Origin: CAYZXL01 sp964482435
GTDB taxonomy: Bacteria; Auribacterota; JABMQX01
Reading direction: 5' to 3'
Length of the DNA: 38,263 nucleotides
Assembly: GCA_964482435.1 (NCBI GenBank)
Contig: CAYZXL010000047.1
Coordinates: forward strand, 1 to 38,263
Every line of letters starts with the position of its first letter. The first letter of the stretch is position 1. The notes under the pieces are model-generated. The model saw nothing but the letters and a program-made list of their open reading frames with translations, was not told the origin of the DNA and searched no databases. The translations under genes were made by a program, and so were the position numbers. Below, in pieces: positions 23,818 through 33,193 of the stretch.

Positions 23818-25130
23818 TTGAACTCTCGCCCGACCGTTTTCTTGCGTGGTGCCGAATCGCGCGCCCATGGCTTCTCGCTTTCCTTACGCTTGTTGTCCGG
23901 GTGGCCGCATGCCCTGCGTCCGAAAACGACCCGAGGACTTCCGCGCCTTTCTACAAGAGTATCCTCGACGAGAAAGCGGATTATCACGGCCCGGGAAGGG
24001 GCGCGCCCGACCCCCAGGACATCGCAGAAATCGGCATCGGGTTCTTCGCCCCCCACCATTCGAAGAGTCCGATCGGAACGAATCTCTATCATGGCGTGAC
24101 CCTCGCTATCGAAAAGGCCAACGCGGAAGGAGGGTGCCGGGGAAAACCGTTTCGGTTGGTTTGCCGCTGGGCGGATAATCCCTGGGGCGCGGGCTCGCAG
24201 GAAATGACCCGCCTCGTGTACCAGGACAACGTCTGGGCCATCATTGGCTCTATTGACGGTGCTTCCACCCACATCGCCGAGCAAATCGCCGTCAAGGCTC
24301 GCATCACGCTCATCTCTCCCCTGTCGGGCGACTCAAGCCTGACTCATACGGCGGTGCCGTGGATGTTCCGATTGCCGCCGGATGACAGGTCCGTTGCCGA
24401 GACGCTCGCAAAAGTCGCCATCCCAAAAATGGGAGTTCGCAGAATTGTCCTCCTGAATTCCACAGACCATGATGGTAGAGCTGGCGCGGCGGAAATCTCA
24501 ACCGTGCTCCGCCGTTACCGTGTCGCTCCCCTCCTCCACCTGACCTTCGACCCCTCGCAGACTGATTTTTCTCAGCAAATCAATCGGGTCTCTTCCGCCT
24601 CCGCGGATGGCATTGCCCTGTGGGGTCTTCCCGATCCATCGCTGCGTCTTCTGATCGCCCTGCGCGAGCAAGGAATCAAGCTCCCGGTTTTCGCACCGCC
24701 CGGTTTTTCGTTGCCATCGTCCCTCGATAAGGCGGGCGCCGCTGCCGAAGGTCTTGTGACCTGTCGCTTGACCTGGGGAACAGATGAGAGCGGTTCGGAG
24801 GAATTCGCGGCGGAATACCGCTCACGTTTTCGGGAAAAGCCGTCCGATGACGCCATCCTTGGGTACGATTCTGCGACGATGGTAATCGAGGCAGTCCGAA
24901 AGGCAGGACTCAATCGTGCCCGCATCCGCGACGCCATCGCCGAAATGAGCGGCTTCATCGGCCTCGCTGGAAAAGTCCTCTGGGACAACGGCGGGGGCAA
25001 CATCGCCGTCCCGCAGCCAGTCCAGTTGCGCGAAGGGCACCTCGGCGAAATCAACCAATCCGACAGCTTCGGCTCAGTTCCTCGACGGACATCCCCTCGC
25101 GGCAGCTCTTTTCCCGCGATCATCCGCTGA
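23814..25130 (+). CDS. Type I periplasmic binding protein (Leu/Ile/Val-binding family), copy 2
   Basis: A 438-residue paralogue of the preceding protein: signal peptide, then a short segment with the same PFYKSIL and GPGRGAPDPQD pattern before the binding domain (IGIGFFAPHHS, LYHGVTLAIEKANAEGG, NVWAIIGSIDGASTHIAEQIA, DGIALWGLPDPSLRLLIALREQG, AILGYDSATMVIEAVRKAGLNR). The shared pre-domain motif (YK followed later by GPGRxxPxP) suggests common docking to a partner. Sequence divergence implies a different ligand. ATGA overlap with copy 1 indicates coupled translation and stoichiometric expression. It ends the operon, and a hairpin lies just after its stop. Confidence 0.86.
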   Translation: MIELSPDRFLAWCRIARPWLLAFLTLVVRVAACPASENDPRTSAPFYKSILDEKADYHGPGRGAPDPQDIAEIGIGFFAPHHSKSPIGTNLYHGVTLAIEKANAEGGCRGKPFRLVCRWADNPWGAGSQEMTRLVYQDNVWAIIGSIDGASTHIAEQIAVKARITLISPLSGDSSLTHTAVPWMFRLPPDDRSVAETLAKVAIPKMGVRRIVLLNSTDHDGRAGAAEISTVLRRYRVAPLLHLTFDPSQTDFSQQINRVSSASADGIALWGLPDPSLRLLIALREQGIKLPVFAPPGFSLPSSLDKAGAAAEGLVTCRLTWGTDESGSEEFAAEYRSRFREKPSDDAILGYDSATMVIEAVRKAGLNRARIRDAIAEMSGFIGLAGKVLWDNGGGNIAVPQPVQLREGHLGEINQSDSFGSVPRRTSPRGSSFPAIIR

Positions 25131-25143
25131 CGCCGCGGCTCCC

Positions 25144-25157
25144 GCCCGCAAGCGGGC
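25144..25157. terminator. Hairpin between convergent genes (bidirectional terminator candidate)
   Basis: GCCCG at 25144-25148 pairs with CGGGC at 25153-25157 around the loop CAAG, within the 33-base gap between two genes that converge. GTTAAA follows on the plus side. The stem is short and lacks a long T-run, so activity may be modest. Confidence 0.45.
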
Positions 25158-25163
25158 AGGACG

Positions 25164-28100
25164 TTAAATCCCTTCATCGCCGGTCCCGTGAAACCTCGCC
25201 ACATCGCGCCGCAGCGCACGGGTGTTGTAGAGGCTAAGATATTCGGCGTGGGATGGATCGTCCATCAGTCCTTCTTCGGCACCGAGGGGATAGCCCTTCA
25301 TCCCCCGATACGGCAGGGGTTCGACGCGGTCGCCCGCGAACGTGCTCGGATTGGCGTCTTTGATCCAGCCATCCAGCCGCAGGACGAAATCCCGCTTCTG
25401 CCCCAACGCAAGCTCCGGCGGGGCGGAAAACGTCAGGGCCAGCTCATCTCCCGGACCGAAGACTACCAACCGGTCATCGGCGCCGGCAAGAAGCCCAAGA
25501 ACATCCCCGAACCGGGTGAGGAGCCCCTGCTGGGGCTGCCACGGCGCCGCGAGCGAGACCTTGTCGTAATTGTACGACGGCGGTTTGCTCTCTTCGCTGC
25601 GGACAATCTCCGAGAACCCGCGGAAGCGGAGGTCGGCTTCAACCAGTTCTAATTCCTGCCGCCTGACCGGCTTCGAGGCGCCGGCGTCACCGATGGCGAT
25701 GCGGTCCCAATACACTTGCAGGTTGGTCGTGATGCGAAGCCGCGTTCTGTCCCTGCAAAGCCCGCGAGGCAGCTCCACAACAACGGTCTTTCCGATGCCG
25801 GCGGGGACACCGATGTTGTCGCTGAGCTTCTGCCAGTCGCTGTCCACCCTCTCAATCTCGAGGACCGGGCCGAGCGGTGCCGGGCCCGCGCCTTGCCCGA
25901 GCGCATATAGGGTATCCCCATCAATCCACTCGATCCAGCCGCTCAGGACAAGAGCTGGCTGATTCATCGCAGGCGTGCTGTTGAAATCGAGCGTAAGCGT
26001 ATGTGTCTCCGCAAGCCCGTGAAACCTTGTGAGACCGAAGCCATCCGCATATCGCCCGTCGAGCTCGGACACGACCCGCGTGGCGTCCTTGCCCCGATCA
26101 TCTCTGGCGCAAGCCGGCGGACACAGATCCGTCACACAATACAGACGCGTCTCTTCCGTCGCGGGCGGTCCGACGCATTCGTCGGGATAGACCGCGCAAT
26201 GGGAAGCGCTGTCAACCACTGTCAGCGTTGCCCGATCAAGATACACCAGCTCCCGCAACTCGCCCGTCAACTGGATAGCCAAACGGCCATCTTTCGCTTG
26301 AATCCGCGACCCGGGGATTAGAATGTCCTCCTTGCTCCGGTACGAAAGGAAATTGCCATCTCCGAGCGGCACGCCAAGCGCCGCTCCGTCGAGCGCATCA
26401 GTTAGAAACGAGAATCTCTTCCCGTCCCACACATAGACGAACGGGCAGCTCGATGGCGGACCCAGCTTTTCACGGACTTCAACGATCTCGCCGACCTTTG
26501 GAGAGAGGATGTTCTGAGCGACCCCCGTGGGCCACCAAAGCCTAAGAACGTCGAGGGCCTTTCTCTCGCCCAAACCGAAGAGAAGCGGCTGCCCCATGCA
26601 GATCTTCCTCTGGAAGAAATCGCCGTCCCTGACCTCCACTTTGGTCGCGGCGCCGAAGCGATTGCTCTGCAGCCCCTCGAGGCTCGCGCGAATCCAGTTG
26701 TTGCGGTTGCCGCCTTGGTTCCGGAGAAGCGCCAGCCGGCCATCTTCCCAGCAGAGGGCGACGTCCCAATCCCCATCAAGGTCAAAATCTTCCGCTACGG
26801 CCTGAACCAGCCCACCCGACCTCTCCAGATGCAGACCAACTTCAGCCGTGACGTCCGTGAACGCCGTGTCGTTCTGGAATAGCCGCCCTGCTGCGAAAAG
26901 GTCTTCATCTCCGTCGTTGTCGTAGTCGAGGAAAGCGAGCGCACGACCAGCTCCCTCCGTTTTGCCGATGAGCGATCGCTGAAGCTTTCCGAGACGTTTT
27001 CCCGTCAGGGCCACAACTTCGCCGTTCTCGAGGAGCAAAACAATGTCGGGCCAACCGTCGTTGTTAATATCGGCAATCGCGGCATCCCGGGGGTTTGCCG
27101 GCTCGGCGACGCCAATCCGACTGGCGACATCCTGAAACTTCCTCATACGCATGCTCGAAAGCAGTTGGCTGGCACTGCCCGAATGCGTCAAGAAGAAGTC
27201 GGTGTCATTGTCCTCGTCGAAATCCACGAAGGAAACCAGCGTCACGGGTGTGCCGTCGCCCGAAAGACCCGCTTCGTCCGGCACAACCTCGAAGCCTGCT
27301 TTCCCATTGTTGCGGTACATTCTCGCCGGCGCGGACGGAAACGCCGCGTACACGTCGAGGTCACCATCGTGGTCGAAATCCACCAGCAGCAGCTCGTGTG
27401 CCGCTCCCCCCTCCGCGGCTACAGTCTTCCCTTCCGTTTCCAGGAACTTCTCGCCCCCCTGGTTCAGGAAAACCCGGATGCTCTTTTCCTCAGCAACGCA
27501 GAGGTCATTGTCCCCATCGTGGTCGAGGTCGCCGCAAGCTATCGCGGTAGACTGGGAGAGCACCTCCTTCGACAACCCCAGTCGCCCTGAGACTTCCACG
27601 AACCCATCTTTCCCGCGGTTTCGCCACACTTTTAGGGGACTCCCTGACGTCCTCAGAAGGAGCAAATCCGGGCGATTGTCGCCGTCAATGTCTCCCGAAT
27701 GAATCGGCTTCCGCGGGAAGGAGCCGGCCCCTTCTCTCGACGGCAAACCCATTGTCGCCGTCGCATCCTCAAATGTCACGCCAAGTGGATTCTTCGTTAC
27801 AGTCGCCACGGGTTCCGGCTGCCATTTTTCTGCCTCGATAATCTCCGTGTACACGCTTCGTTCGAGTTCCTCGGGCGTCCGCGTCCTCGAATCCACCGCC
27901 CGAAGCTCCGTGAATATTGTTCTCTCGGCGACAGCGATCTCCTTTTTCCCGAGCCGCATGGCAATAATCATTCGACGGTAGTGCGGACCAATTTCGTCCG
28001 GCGCCAGTTCCACCGCCCGGCTCAGCTCTCCGAAAGCTTTCTCGATCTCGCCAAGGCTCTCATAGACCACCGCAAGGTTGTAGGCGGTGTCGGGGCAAGT

Positions 28101-28493
28101 GGAGTCCAGCGCTCGCATCTTCTCGAATTCCTCTGCCGCCTCTTTGAAGCGTTTTTCTCTTTTGAAAGCGATTGCGCGGTTATAGGACGCGTAGGGCGCG
28201 AGCGAGGGGTCGAGCTTCTCGCCCCTTTCGAGGTGCTGCCGGGCTTCGTCGTACCGTCCAAGCGAAGCCAGGACTATGCCAGCATTCATCTCGTCTATCG
28301 CCGACTTGGGGACGAGTTCCAGGCAGCGCTGGAACATCTTCAAGGCTTCACTGTAATTCTCCTCTTCGTAGTACGCCCGGCCCATGTTCCGCAGCCAAGG
28401 AACTTCCGCTGGGCGACCGGTTTCGGCTGCACGAGCCGACACAGCCACCGCCAACGGAACCAGTAAGACAGCACAGCACATCCTTTTGGACAC
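25164..28493 (-). CDS. Giant secreted TPR - FG-GAP - ASPIC/UnbV protein
   Basis: About 1109 residues. A signal peptide is followed by TPR units at roughly 30-200 (MGRAYYEEENYSEALKMFQ, GIVLASLGRYDEARQHLE, NLAVVYESLGEIEKAFGEL). FG-GAP repeats follow at about 255-610 (DIDGDNRPDLLLL, DLDHDGDNDLCVA, DFDHDGDLDVYAA, DFDEDNDTDFFLT, DINNDGWPDIVLL, DYDNDGDEDLFAA), then an ASPIC/UnbV domain (NRNNWIRASLEG to LRLWWPTG). The final 450 residues are a β-rich domain starting SCPFVYVWDGKRFSFLTD, which recurs in this protein type. It is a likely surface or periplasmic scaffold. I chose GTG 28493 because AAAGGAGGG precedes it. ATG 28511 lies six codons upstream, before that site. The domain set echoes the ASPIC protein at 16479, which suggests one functional system on both strands. 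Confidence 0.85.
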   Translation of the reverse strand: MSKRMCCAVLLVPLAVAVSARAAETGRPAEVPWLRNMGRAYYEEENYSEALKMFQRCLELVPKSAIDEMNAGIVLASLGRYDEARQHLERGEKLDPSLAPYASYNRAIAFKREKRFKEAAEEFEKMRALDSTCPDTAYNLAVVYESLGEIEKAFGELSRAVELAPDEIGPHYRRMIIAMRLGKKEIAVAERTIFTELRAVDSRTRTPEELERSVYTEIIEAEKWQPEPVATVTKNPLGVTFEDATATMGLPSREGAGSFPRKPIHSGDIDGDNRPDLLLLRTSGSPLKVWRNRGKDGFVEVSGRLGLSKEVLSQSTAIACGDLDHDGDNDLCVAEEKSIRVFLNQGGEKFLETEGKTVAAEGGAAHELLLVDFDHDGDLDVYAAFPSAPARMYRNNGKAGFEVVPDEAGLSGDGTPVTLVSFVDFDEDNDTDFFLTHSGSASQLLSSMRMRKFQDVASRIGVAEPANPRDAAIADINNDGWPDIVLLLENGEVVALTGKRLGKLQRSLIGKTEGAGRALAFLDYDNDGDEDLFAAGRLFQNDTAFTDVTAEVGLHLERSGGLVQAVAEDFDLDGDWDVALCWEDGRLALLRNQGGNRNNWIRASLEGLQSNRFGAATKVEVRDGDFFQRKICMGQPLLFGLGERKALDVLRLWWPTGVAQNILSPKVGEIVEVREKLGPPSSCPFVYVWDGKRFSFLTDALDGAALGVPLGDGNFLSYRSKEDILIPGSRIQAKDGRLAIQLTGELRELVYLDRATLTVVDSASHCAVYPDECVGPPATEETRLYCVTDLCPPACARDDRGKDATRVVSELDGRYADGFGLTRFHGLAETHTLTLDFNSTPAMNQPALVLSGWIEWIDGDTLYALGQGAGPAPLGPVLEIERVDSDWQKLSDNIGVPAGIGKTVVVELPRGLCRDRTRLRITTNLQVYWDRIAIGDAGASKPVRRQELELVEADLRFRGFSEIVRSEESKPPSYNYDKVSLAAPWQPQQGLLTRFGDVLGLLAGADDRLVVFGPGDELALTFSAPPELALGQKRDFVLRLDGWIKDANPSTFAGDRVEPLPYRGMKGYPLGAEEGLMDDPSHAEYLSLYNTRALRRDVARFHGTGDEGI

Positions 28494-28639
28494 GTTCACC
28501 CTCCTTTGCATGTGGGGTTATGGGCTCGTCACGGCGCAAACCAAGCCCTCCTCGATTTCGGAAGATGGGAACATCCACTGGGTATGCGGGGTTGCCCCGG
28601 GCAACCCTTTGTCCGCCCGCTCGAGCCGAAGGACGCGAA

Positions 28640-29938
28640 TCAACTCCCGCCAAGAGGCCTGACGGTCATCACCTCAACTTCGAACAGTAATTCATCTCGA
28701 CAAACATCCGCTGCCGTCTCGATAACGCCGCGGAAGTCGAGGCCTTCTTCCTCTGCGATACGGTGAAAATCGGTCACGTATTCGGGACGCTTGAGGAATG
28801 CCACGCAGTGGACAACGTCCGAAAAGCCATGGCCGCAGGATGCCAGAAGCTCTCCGACAACGCCGAGCGTATGCCGGATTTGTCTCGCGGGGTCTCCAAC
28901 ATGGACAGTCTTGCCGCCTTCGTCAATGCTGGCTGTCCCGGAGACGTACACCCGGCTCACCGACTCGTCCCTCAGTTCAACGGCTCTCGAAAATGCGCTC
29001 CCGTACTGGAAGGCTTCGCACTGGCGCGGGCTGTGCACCATTTCCTTCTCCAACATCCCCCCCTTGCGGCGGGATATGGCGAGGAAATCCATCATGCACT
29101 CACGCCCCAGCGGGCAATCCCCTTGAATTCCCGTGCTCGCCGGAAGCCACACCGGCTTCTGCCCGTCGAGCAATCCGAAATCCCGATACGCCTGTCGCCT
29201 CGTAGCGTTAAACTCATCGTACCAGCTCAGCAACTTCGGAAGGTAAATCCACGTTCTCGCGACATCAGGGTACGTAAGCCCATTGGCTGTCAGGACACGG
29301 TTCGCCCGCTCGAACATGGACAGCGCGTGGTCTTGAAGCCCGGATTCTTGCCCCAGATCCGTTCCCGGACCAAGCGACGCTACCGATACGTAGCATGTGT
29401 CCCGATAACAGAACTTCCTCCCGACCACTTTCCCCTCCAGAAACAGCGGGATGACTGTGGAATCCTGTTCCGGCTGCACCGCCCAGACCTGTATCCCAGC
29501 CAACGGCGACGCCTCGCAGGGCGTTTCTCCCACGAAACAGAGTGCCCCCTCCGACCCGACGCCATGCTTCCTATACGCTTTCTCGCGCGCCGCGGAAATC
29601 TCCGGATAGGTATCGGTCATCGCGTAGCATCTTTCCTGGACAATCTCGCCCCGGATGCCCGATACGAATTCCGCAACGCGGTCGTATATCTCTTCCGCGG
29701 ACTCCGTTCGTCCCGAGGAACCCTCCGTGGGGCGGAAGGTCAGAAAAAACTCCTTCAGCTCCCCCTCCGGACTTCCACCCGGCTCATCGGCCCGCTGACA
29801 GAACGAATTAAGCGAACGCCCCCTTGGTTGCCTGAGGCACAATTGCAGCTCATTTAAATGGGTCCTGTGAAGAACATAAGAATTCTGCCGGCAAGTGACC
29901 TTCGCACCCATTACAACGGATAACGATTTCCGCGGCAT
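28640..29938 (-). CDS. Two-domain Rid-family (RidA/chorismatase-like) protein
   Basis: A protein of up to 432 residues. The C-terminal third is a RidA/YjgF domain: RVYVSGTASIDEGGKTVHVGDP, QIRHTLGVVGELLASCG, and ADVCRDELLFEVEVM, which holds the Arg and Glu that bind the keto/imino acid carboxylate in active Rid proteins. The N-terminal two thirds resemble the FkbO/Hyg5 chorismatase-like companion fold (FLTFRPTEG, IQVWAVQP, ARTWIYLPKLLSWYDEFNATRRQAY). Such fusions may hydrolyse enamine/imine intermediates or act on chorismate-like compounds. The substrate is unknown. No ribosome site stands out at ATG 29938 or at the in-frame ATG 29911, so the start is uncertain. It precedes the TPR-ASPIC gene by 146 bases in the same direction. 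Confidence 0.75.
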   Translation of the reverse strand: MPRKSLSVVMGAKVTCRQNSYVLHRTHLNELQLCLRQPRGRSLNSFCQRADEPGGSPEGELKEFFLTFRPTEGSSGRTESAEEIYDRVAEFVSGIRGEIVQERCYAMTDTYPEISAAREKAYRKHGVGSEGALCFVGETPCEASPLAGIQVWAVQPEQDSTVIPLFLEGKVVGRKFCYRDTCYVSVASLGPGTDLGQESGLQDHALSMFERANRVLTANGLTYPDVARTWIYLPKLLSWYDEFNATRRQAYRDFGLLDGQKPVWLPASTGIQGDCPLGRECMMDFLAISRRKGGMLEKEMVHSPRQCEAFQYGSAFSRAVELRDESVSRVYVSGTASIDEGGKTVHVGDPARQIRHTLGVVGELLASCGHGFSDVVHCVAFLKRPEYVTDFHRIAEEEGLDFRGVIETAADVCRDELLFEVEVMTVRPLGGS

Positions 29939-30703
29939 GCCGGGGCGACGTCAAATGTGGGTCGTAATGACATTTCATCCCGAACAGCAGAAGGATAGAA
30001 CACCTTAGCTTCCAAAATCAACACAATATTCCGTCCTCCGTGGAACGTCTCCACCCGGTCGCCGGCACTGGCCGACGGTTACGGATATTCTGGCTTGGGA
30101 CTGCGCGGGCCCCACCGCCCGATTTCCCATTCTGTCATGGGACGAAGCCGAGACCATCTTCCCCGCGGCCACCCTGCGCGGAGGGATGTCGCCCGGTGCC
30201 ATAGGACGACGGCCGCGCCAGGCGGCGCACTCTGCCCACACATCGCTGGGTGACCAAGGGGTAGTGAAAGCGGCTCAGCAGGCGAACCAAGAAGAAGTGA
30301 AAAAGGCTTGGCTGTACCGGTGGGAGGTGATATTAAACTGACCAGTGTTTCCGAACGCTGCTTCGCGTGCCACTCGCTGTTTGAGTGAGCCAGTCCTCTC
30401 GACATGCTTGAAGTGTGGTGCCTTCAACCAAAAACGCCAGGTGGGTCGACCATCGTGGCGTGTTTGACACTCTGGGGATAGTGCGGCGCGAAGACCCACG
30501 AAGTGCACGCCTTCAAGCCCGAGCAGACTCCGTTGCGGGGTGCCATGGATCTTGCCAGCATTTTCCAATGGGTGCCAGTCTTGTGCGCGGTATAATCCGA
30601 CCCGGATCGTGTGAGACGGAAATCGTTGAGGGCTGACCGGCCCAACCTGCTCGCAGTCGTGCGGTGGAACCAGGTTGTGGATTAGTGTAAAGGAGGGCGC
30701 CAC
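29939..30703. other. 765-base intergenic region with no recognisable gene
   Basis: It lies between divergent genes. A 207-codon minus-strand frame (30275-30898) and a 73-codon plus-strand frame have no ribosome site and no domain, and the former runs into the GH127 start, so I leave them out. The region is GC-rich with stem-like patches, but no tRNA, terminator or promoter is convincing. It may hold decayed genes. Confidence 0.45.
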
Positions 30704-30781
30704 GTGACGTCCAGATTCAAGAGATGCTCCTTTCTTACGCTGAGCCTCTTTGTTTTTCTGGCCGGGGTTCCTGCGTGGTAG
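30704..30781 (+). pseudogene. Signal-peptide-only reading frame (25 residues)
   Basis: Behind a full AAAGGAGGGCG site, GTG 30704 starts a peptide with three basic residues, a hydrophobic core (FLTLSLFVFLAGV) and a PAW end. That is a complete Sec signal peptide, and it is cut by TAG 30779-30781. No homologous continuation is visible in frame after the stop. It is probably the surviving 5' end of a lost exported protein. A leader peptide for the GH127 gene 91 bases downstream is the alternative. Confidence 0.4.
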
Positions 30782-30872
30782 GCGCTCTCGCAGTGGGTCT
30801 GCAGAATGAGCGTCCAGGATTTCCGTGCTCTTTGCAGGCTGTATAGGTCGGCTCCAATGGAGAATGACGACT

Positions 30873-33167
30873 ATGAACAATCTCAGACAGTTTCTCATGG
30901 CTGGACTCGTTGGGCTAATTGTTGTAAACCGCGCCGCTCATGGCAAAGCAACCGTCCCTGACAAGCAGAGTCCGCTTGCACCGTCCCAGGTGAAGATGAG
31001 CGGTTTCCTCCACGAGCGGATGATCAGCAGCGAGAAGAACTGGCTGCTGAAGCGACCCGAGGACGCCCTTCTCGGGGCATTTCAGCACCGGCCGGGCAGC
31101 CATCCCTGGATCGGCGAGCATGTTGGAAAGTGGCTTCACGCCTCCTGTCTCGCCTGGTCTTACACCGGGGATTCAGCACTGCGGGAGAAGATGGACCGGG
31201 TTGTCAAATCGCTCCTCGCCGCTCAGGAACCCGACGGATACCTGGGCACCTACACGAACGACGAGCGGTGGACGAGTTGGGACGTTTGGGTGCACAAGTA
31301 CTGTCTCATCGGACTACTCAGCTATCACGAATTCACCGGCGAAAAGGCTGCCCTCGAGGGAGCAAGACGCATCGGAGACCTTCTTACGGACACGTTCGGC
31401 TCGGACAAGCGAGACATTATCGTGTCCGGGACACACGTCGGAATGGCCGCCACCAGCGTCATGGAGCCGATGATGCACCTGTATAATGCGACGGGAGACA
31501 AGAAGTACCTCGACTTCTGCGAGTATCTGGTGAAAGCGTACGATCAGCCGCACGGGCCTAAAATCATTGCGTCACTTCTCACAAGGCGCAATGTCCACGA
31601 GACAGCCAACGGCAAGGCGTACGAGATGATGTCGAACCTCGTGGGGCTGTGTGAGCTTTATCGCTGCACCGGAAACGAGAAGTACCTCCGCGCGGCCGAA
31701 ATCGCGTGGGAGGACATCGTGAACAACCGCATGTACATCACCGGCGGGACAAGCCTCGGCGAGCATTTTCAACGGGAGCACTACCTGCCCCGGACGGGCG
31801 CGGTCTCCGAAACCTGCGCGACCGTCACCTGGCAGCAGCTCACTATGCAACTCCTTCGTTTGACCGGCGAACCGAAATACGCTGACGTCCTCGAGCAAAC
31901 CATCTACAACCATCTGCTCGCCGGGCAGAAACCCGACGGTAAGGCGTTCTGCTACTTCACGCCGCTGGAAGGCAAAAAGCCATACGACTTCAGCATATGT
32001 TGTTGCACCTCGAGCGGCCCCCGCGGCGTCGCGCTCATTCCGAGCCTCGCCTACAGCGTCAAGGACGATGGCATCACAGTGAACCTGTACGGCCCGGGCA
32101 GCGTCTCGCTCACGCTGCCAGACGGACCGACAATCGAGATTGTTCAGAAGACAGATTATCCTTTTGGCGGCCGAGTGACGCTTGAGGTCTCGCCTGAGAA
32201 ACCCGCAGAATTCACGTTATACCTGCGCATTCCTTCGTGGTGCCGGCGAGCATTCATCCTGGGGCAGGGTCCGCGGTTAACCCAGCCCCCCTTGCCCGGA
32301 AAATACGCCGCCGTCTCAGGGAAATGGGAAAAAGGCGACACCGTCACACTGGACATGGAAATCCAGGGAAGGATGATCAAGGGTGACTATGCCAACGAGG
32401 GGTTCGTCGCCCTGACGTATGGCCCCTTTGTCCTCGCCGCGGATGCCGCCATCAACCCGGACGTGGACTCTTTGCAGAGGGTCGCCGTGGACTACGAGCC
32501 ACGGGCTGCGGGCCTCCGGCTCGAGAAACGCGATGGCAAAACAGTCTTTAGCGTTCCTGCACACGTGCTTACGGCAACGGTCGAAAGCAGGCAATGGACG
32601 CCCGTGAACCTCTATCTCACGACCTTCGCCGACGCAGGTGCGGACGGCTCGCAGTTCAGGGTCTGGCTGCGTGACGGTAGCTTCTTCTCGACGGCCGGTT
32701 TCTCGTTGTTCTCTTTTGGAGAAGAGAGTTACTCGCGTCAAGGCAACGTCGAAGGACTCATTGCTGACGGGGAGGTCGGAACGTTTTGCGTGACATTCGA
32801 TGGCAGGAAGGCTGAAGAAGACTGGTTTGCTGTCACTCTGAAGAAACCAGTGAAAATCAACCGCATCCTCTACGCCCACGGTCGAACCTTCCACGACGGC
32901 GGCTGGTTCGATACTTCGACGGGAAAACCGAAGCTTCAGGTTCTCCGCAGGCTGGACGGCGAATGGGAGACCGTTGGCGCACTTGAGTCCTACCCTGCGA
33001 CAACGGCAACCGACTCTGCCAGGCTCCGCGATGGGCAGGAGTTTTCCATCAAATTACCGGCGTTCGAGGCCTACGGCATCCGAGTTATCGGCAAGCCCGC
33101 ACACGGTGACAACCCCCGCCAGGCCTTCTCAAGCTGCGCCGAACTCCAAGCCTTTTTTGACAAGTAA
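30873..33167 (+). CDS. Glycoside hydrolase family 127-like (β-L-arabinofuranosidase-type) enzyme
   Basis: A 764-residue secreted enzyme of the DUF1680/GH127 family, which removes β-L-arabinofuranose from plant-type glycans. The N-terminus is a signal peptide (MNNLRQFLMAGLVGLIVVNRAAHG). The catalytic (α/α)6 domain shows GSHPWIGEHVGKWLHAS and EPDGYLGTY. The zinc-thiolate catalytic set is intact: Glu313 and Cys315 in SETCATVTW and Cys376-378 in SICCCTSS. The C-terminal β-domains follow (FTLYLRIPSWC, KGDTVTLDMEIQGRM), and an extra terminal sugar-binding-like domain starts around residue 640. I chose ATG 30873 (GGAG ten bases upstream). An earlier in-frame ATG at 30864 is too near that site. No other carbohydrate genes flank it. 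Confidence 0.9.
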   Translation: MNNLRQFLMAGLVGLIVVNRAAHGKATVPDKQSPLAPSQVKMSGFLHERMISSEKNWLLKRPEDALLGAFQHRPGSHPWIGEHVGKWLHASCLAWSYTGDSALREKMDRVVKSLLAAQEPDGYLGTYTNDERWTSWDVWVHKYCLIGLLSYHEFTGEKAALEGARRIGDLLTDTFGSDKRDIIVSGTHVGMAATSVMEPMMHLYNATGDKKYLDFCEYLVKAYDQPHGPKIIASLLTRRNVHETANGKAYEMMSNLVGLCELYRCTGNEKYLRAAEIAWEDIVNNRMYITGGTSLGEHFQREHYLPRTGAVSETCATVTWQQLTMQLLRLTGEPKYADVLEQTIYNHLLAGQKPDGKAFCYFTPLEGKKPYDFSICCCTSSGPRGVALIPSLAYSVKDDGITVNLYGPGSVSLTLPDGPTIEIVQKTDYPFGGRVTLEVSPEKPAEFTLYLRIPSWCRRAFILGQGPRLTQPPLPGKYAAVSGKWEKGDTVTLDMEIQGRMIKGDYANEGFVALTYGPFVLAADAAINPDVDSLQRVAVDYEPRAAGLRLEKRDGKTVFSVPAHVLTATVESRQWTPVNLYLTTFADAGADGSQFRVWLRDGSFFSTAGFSLFSFGEESYSRQGNVEGLIADGEVGTFCVTFDGRKAEEDWFAVTLKKPVKINRILYAHGRTFHDGGWFDTSTGKPKLQVLRRLDGEWETVGALESYPATTATDSARLRDGQEFSIKLPAFEAYGIRVIGKPAHGDNPRQAFSSCAELQAFFDK

Positions 33168-33193
33168 GAGGCATCCAGGGAGTAGCTTCGCTC

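Noticed and set aside
30275..30898. 207-codon minus-strand open frame
   Set aside because: No ribosome site or family match, and its 5' end overlaps the well-supported GH127 start.
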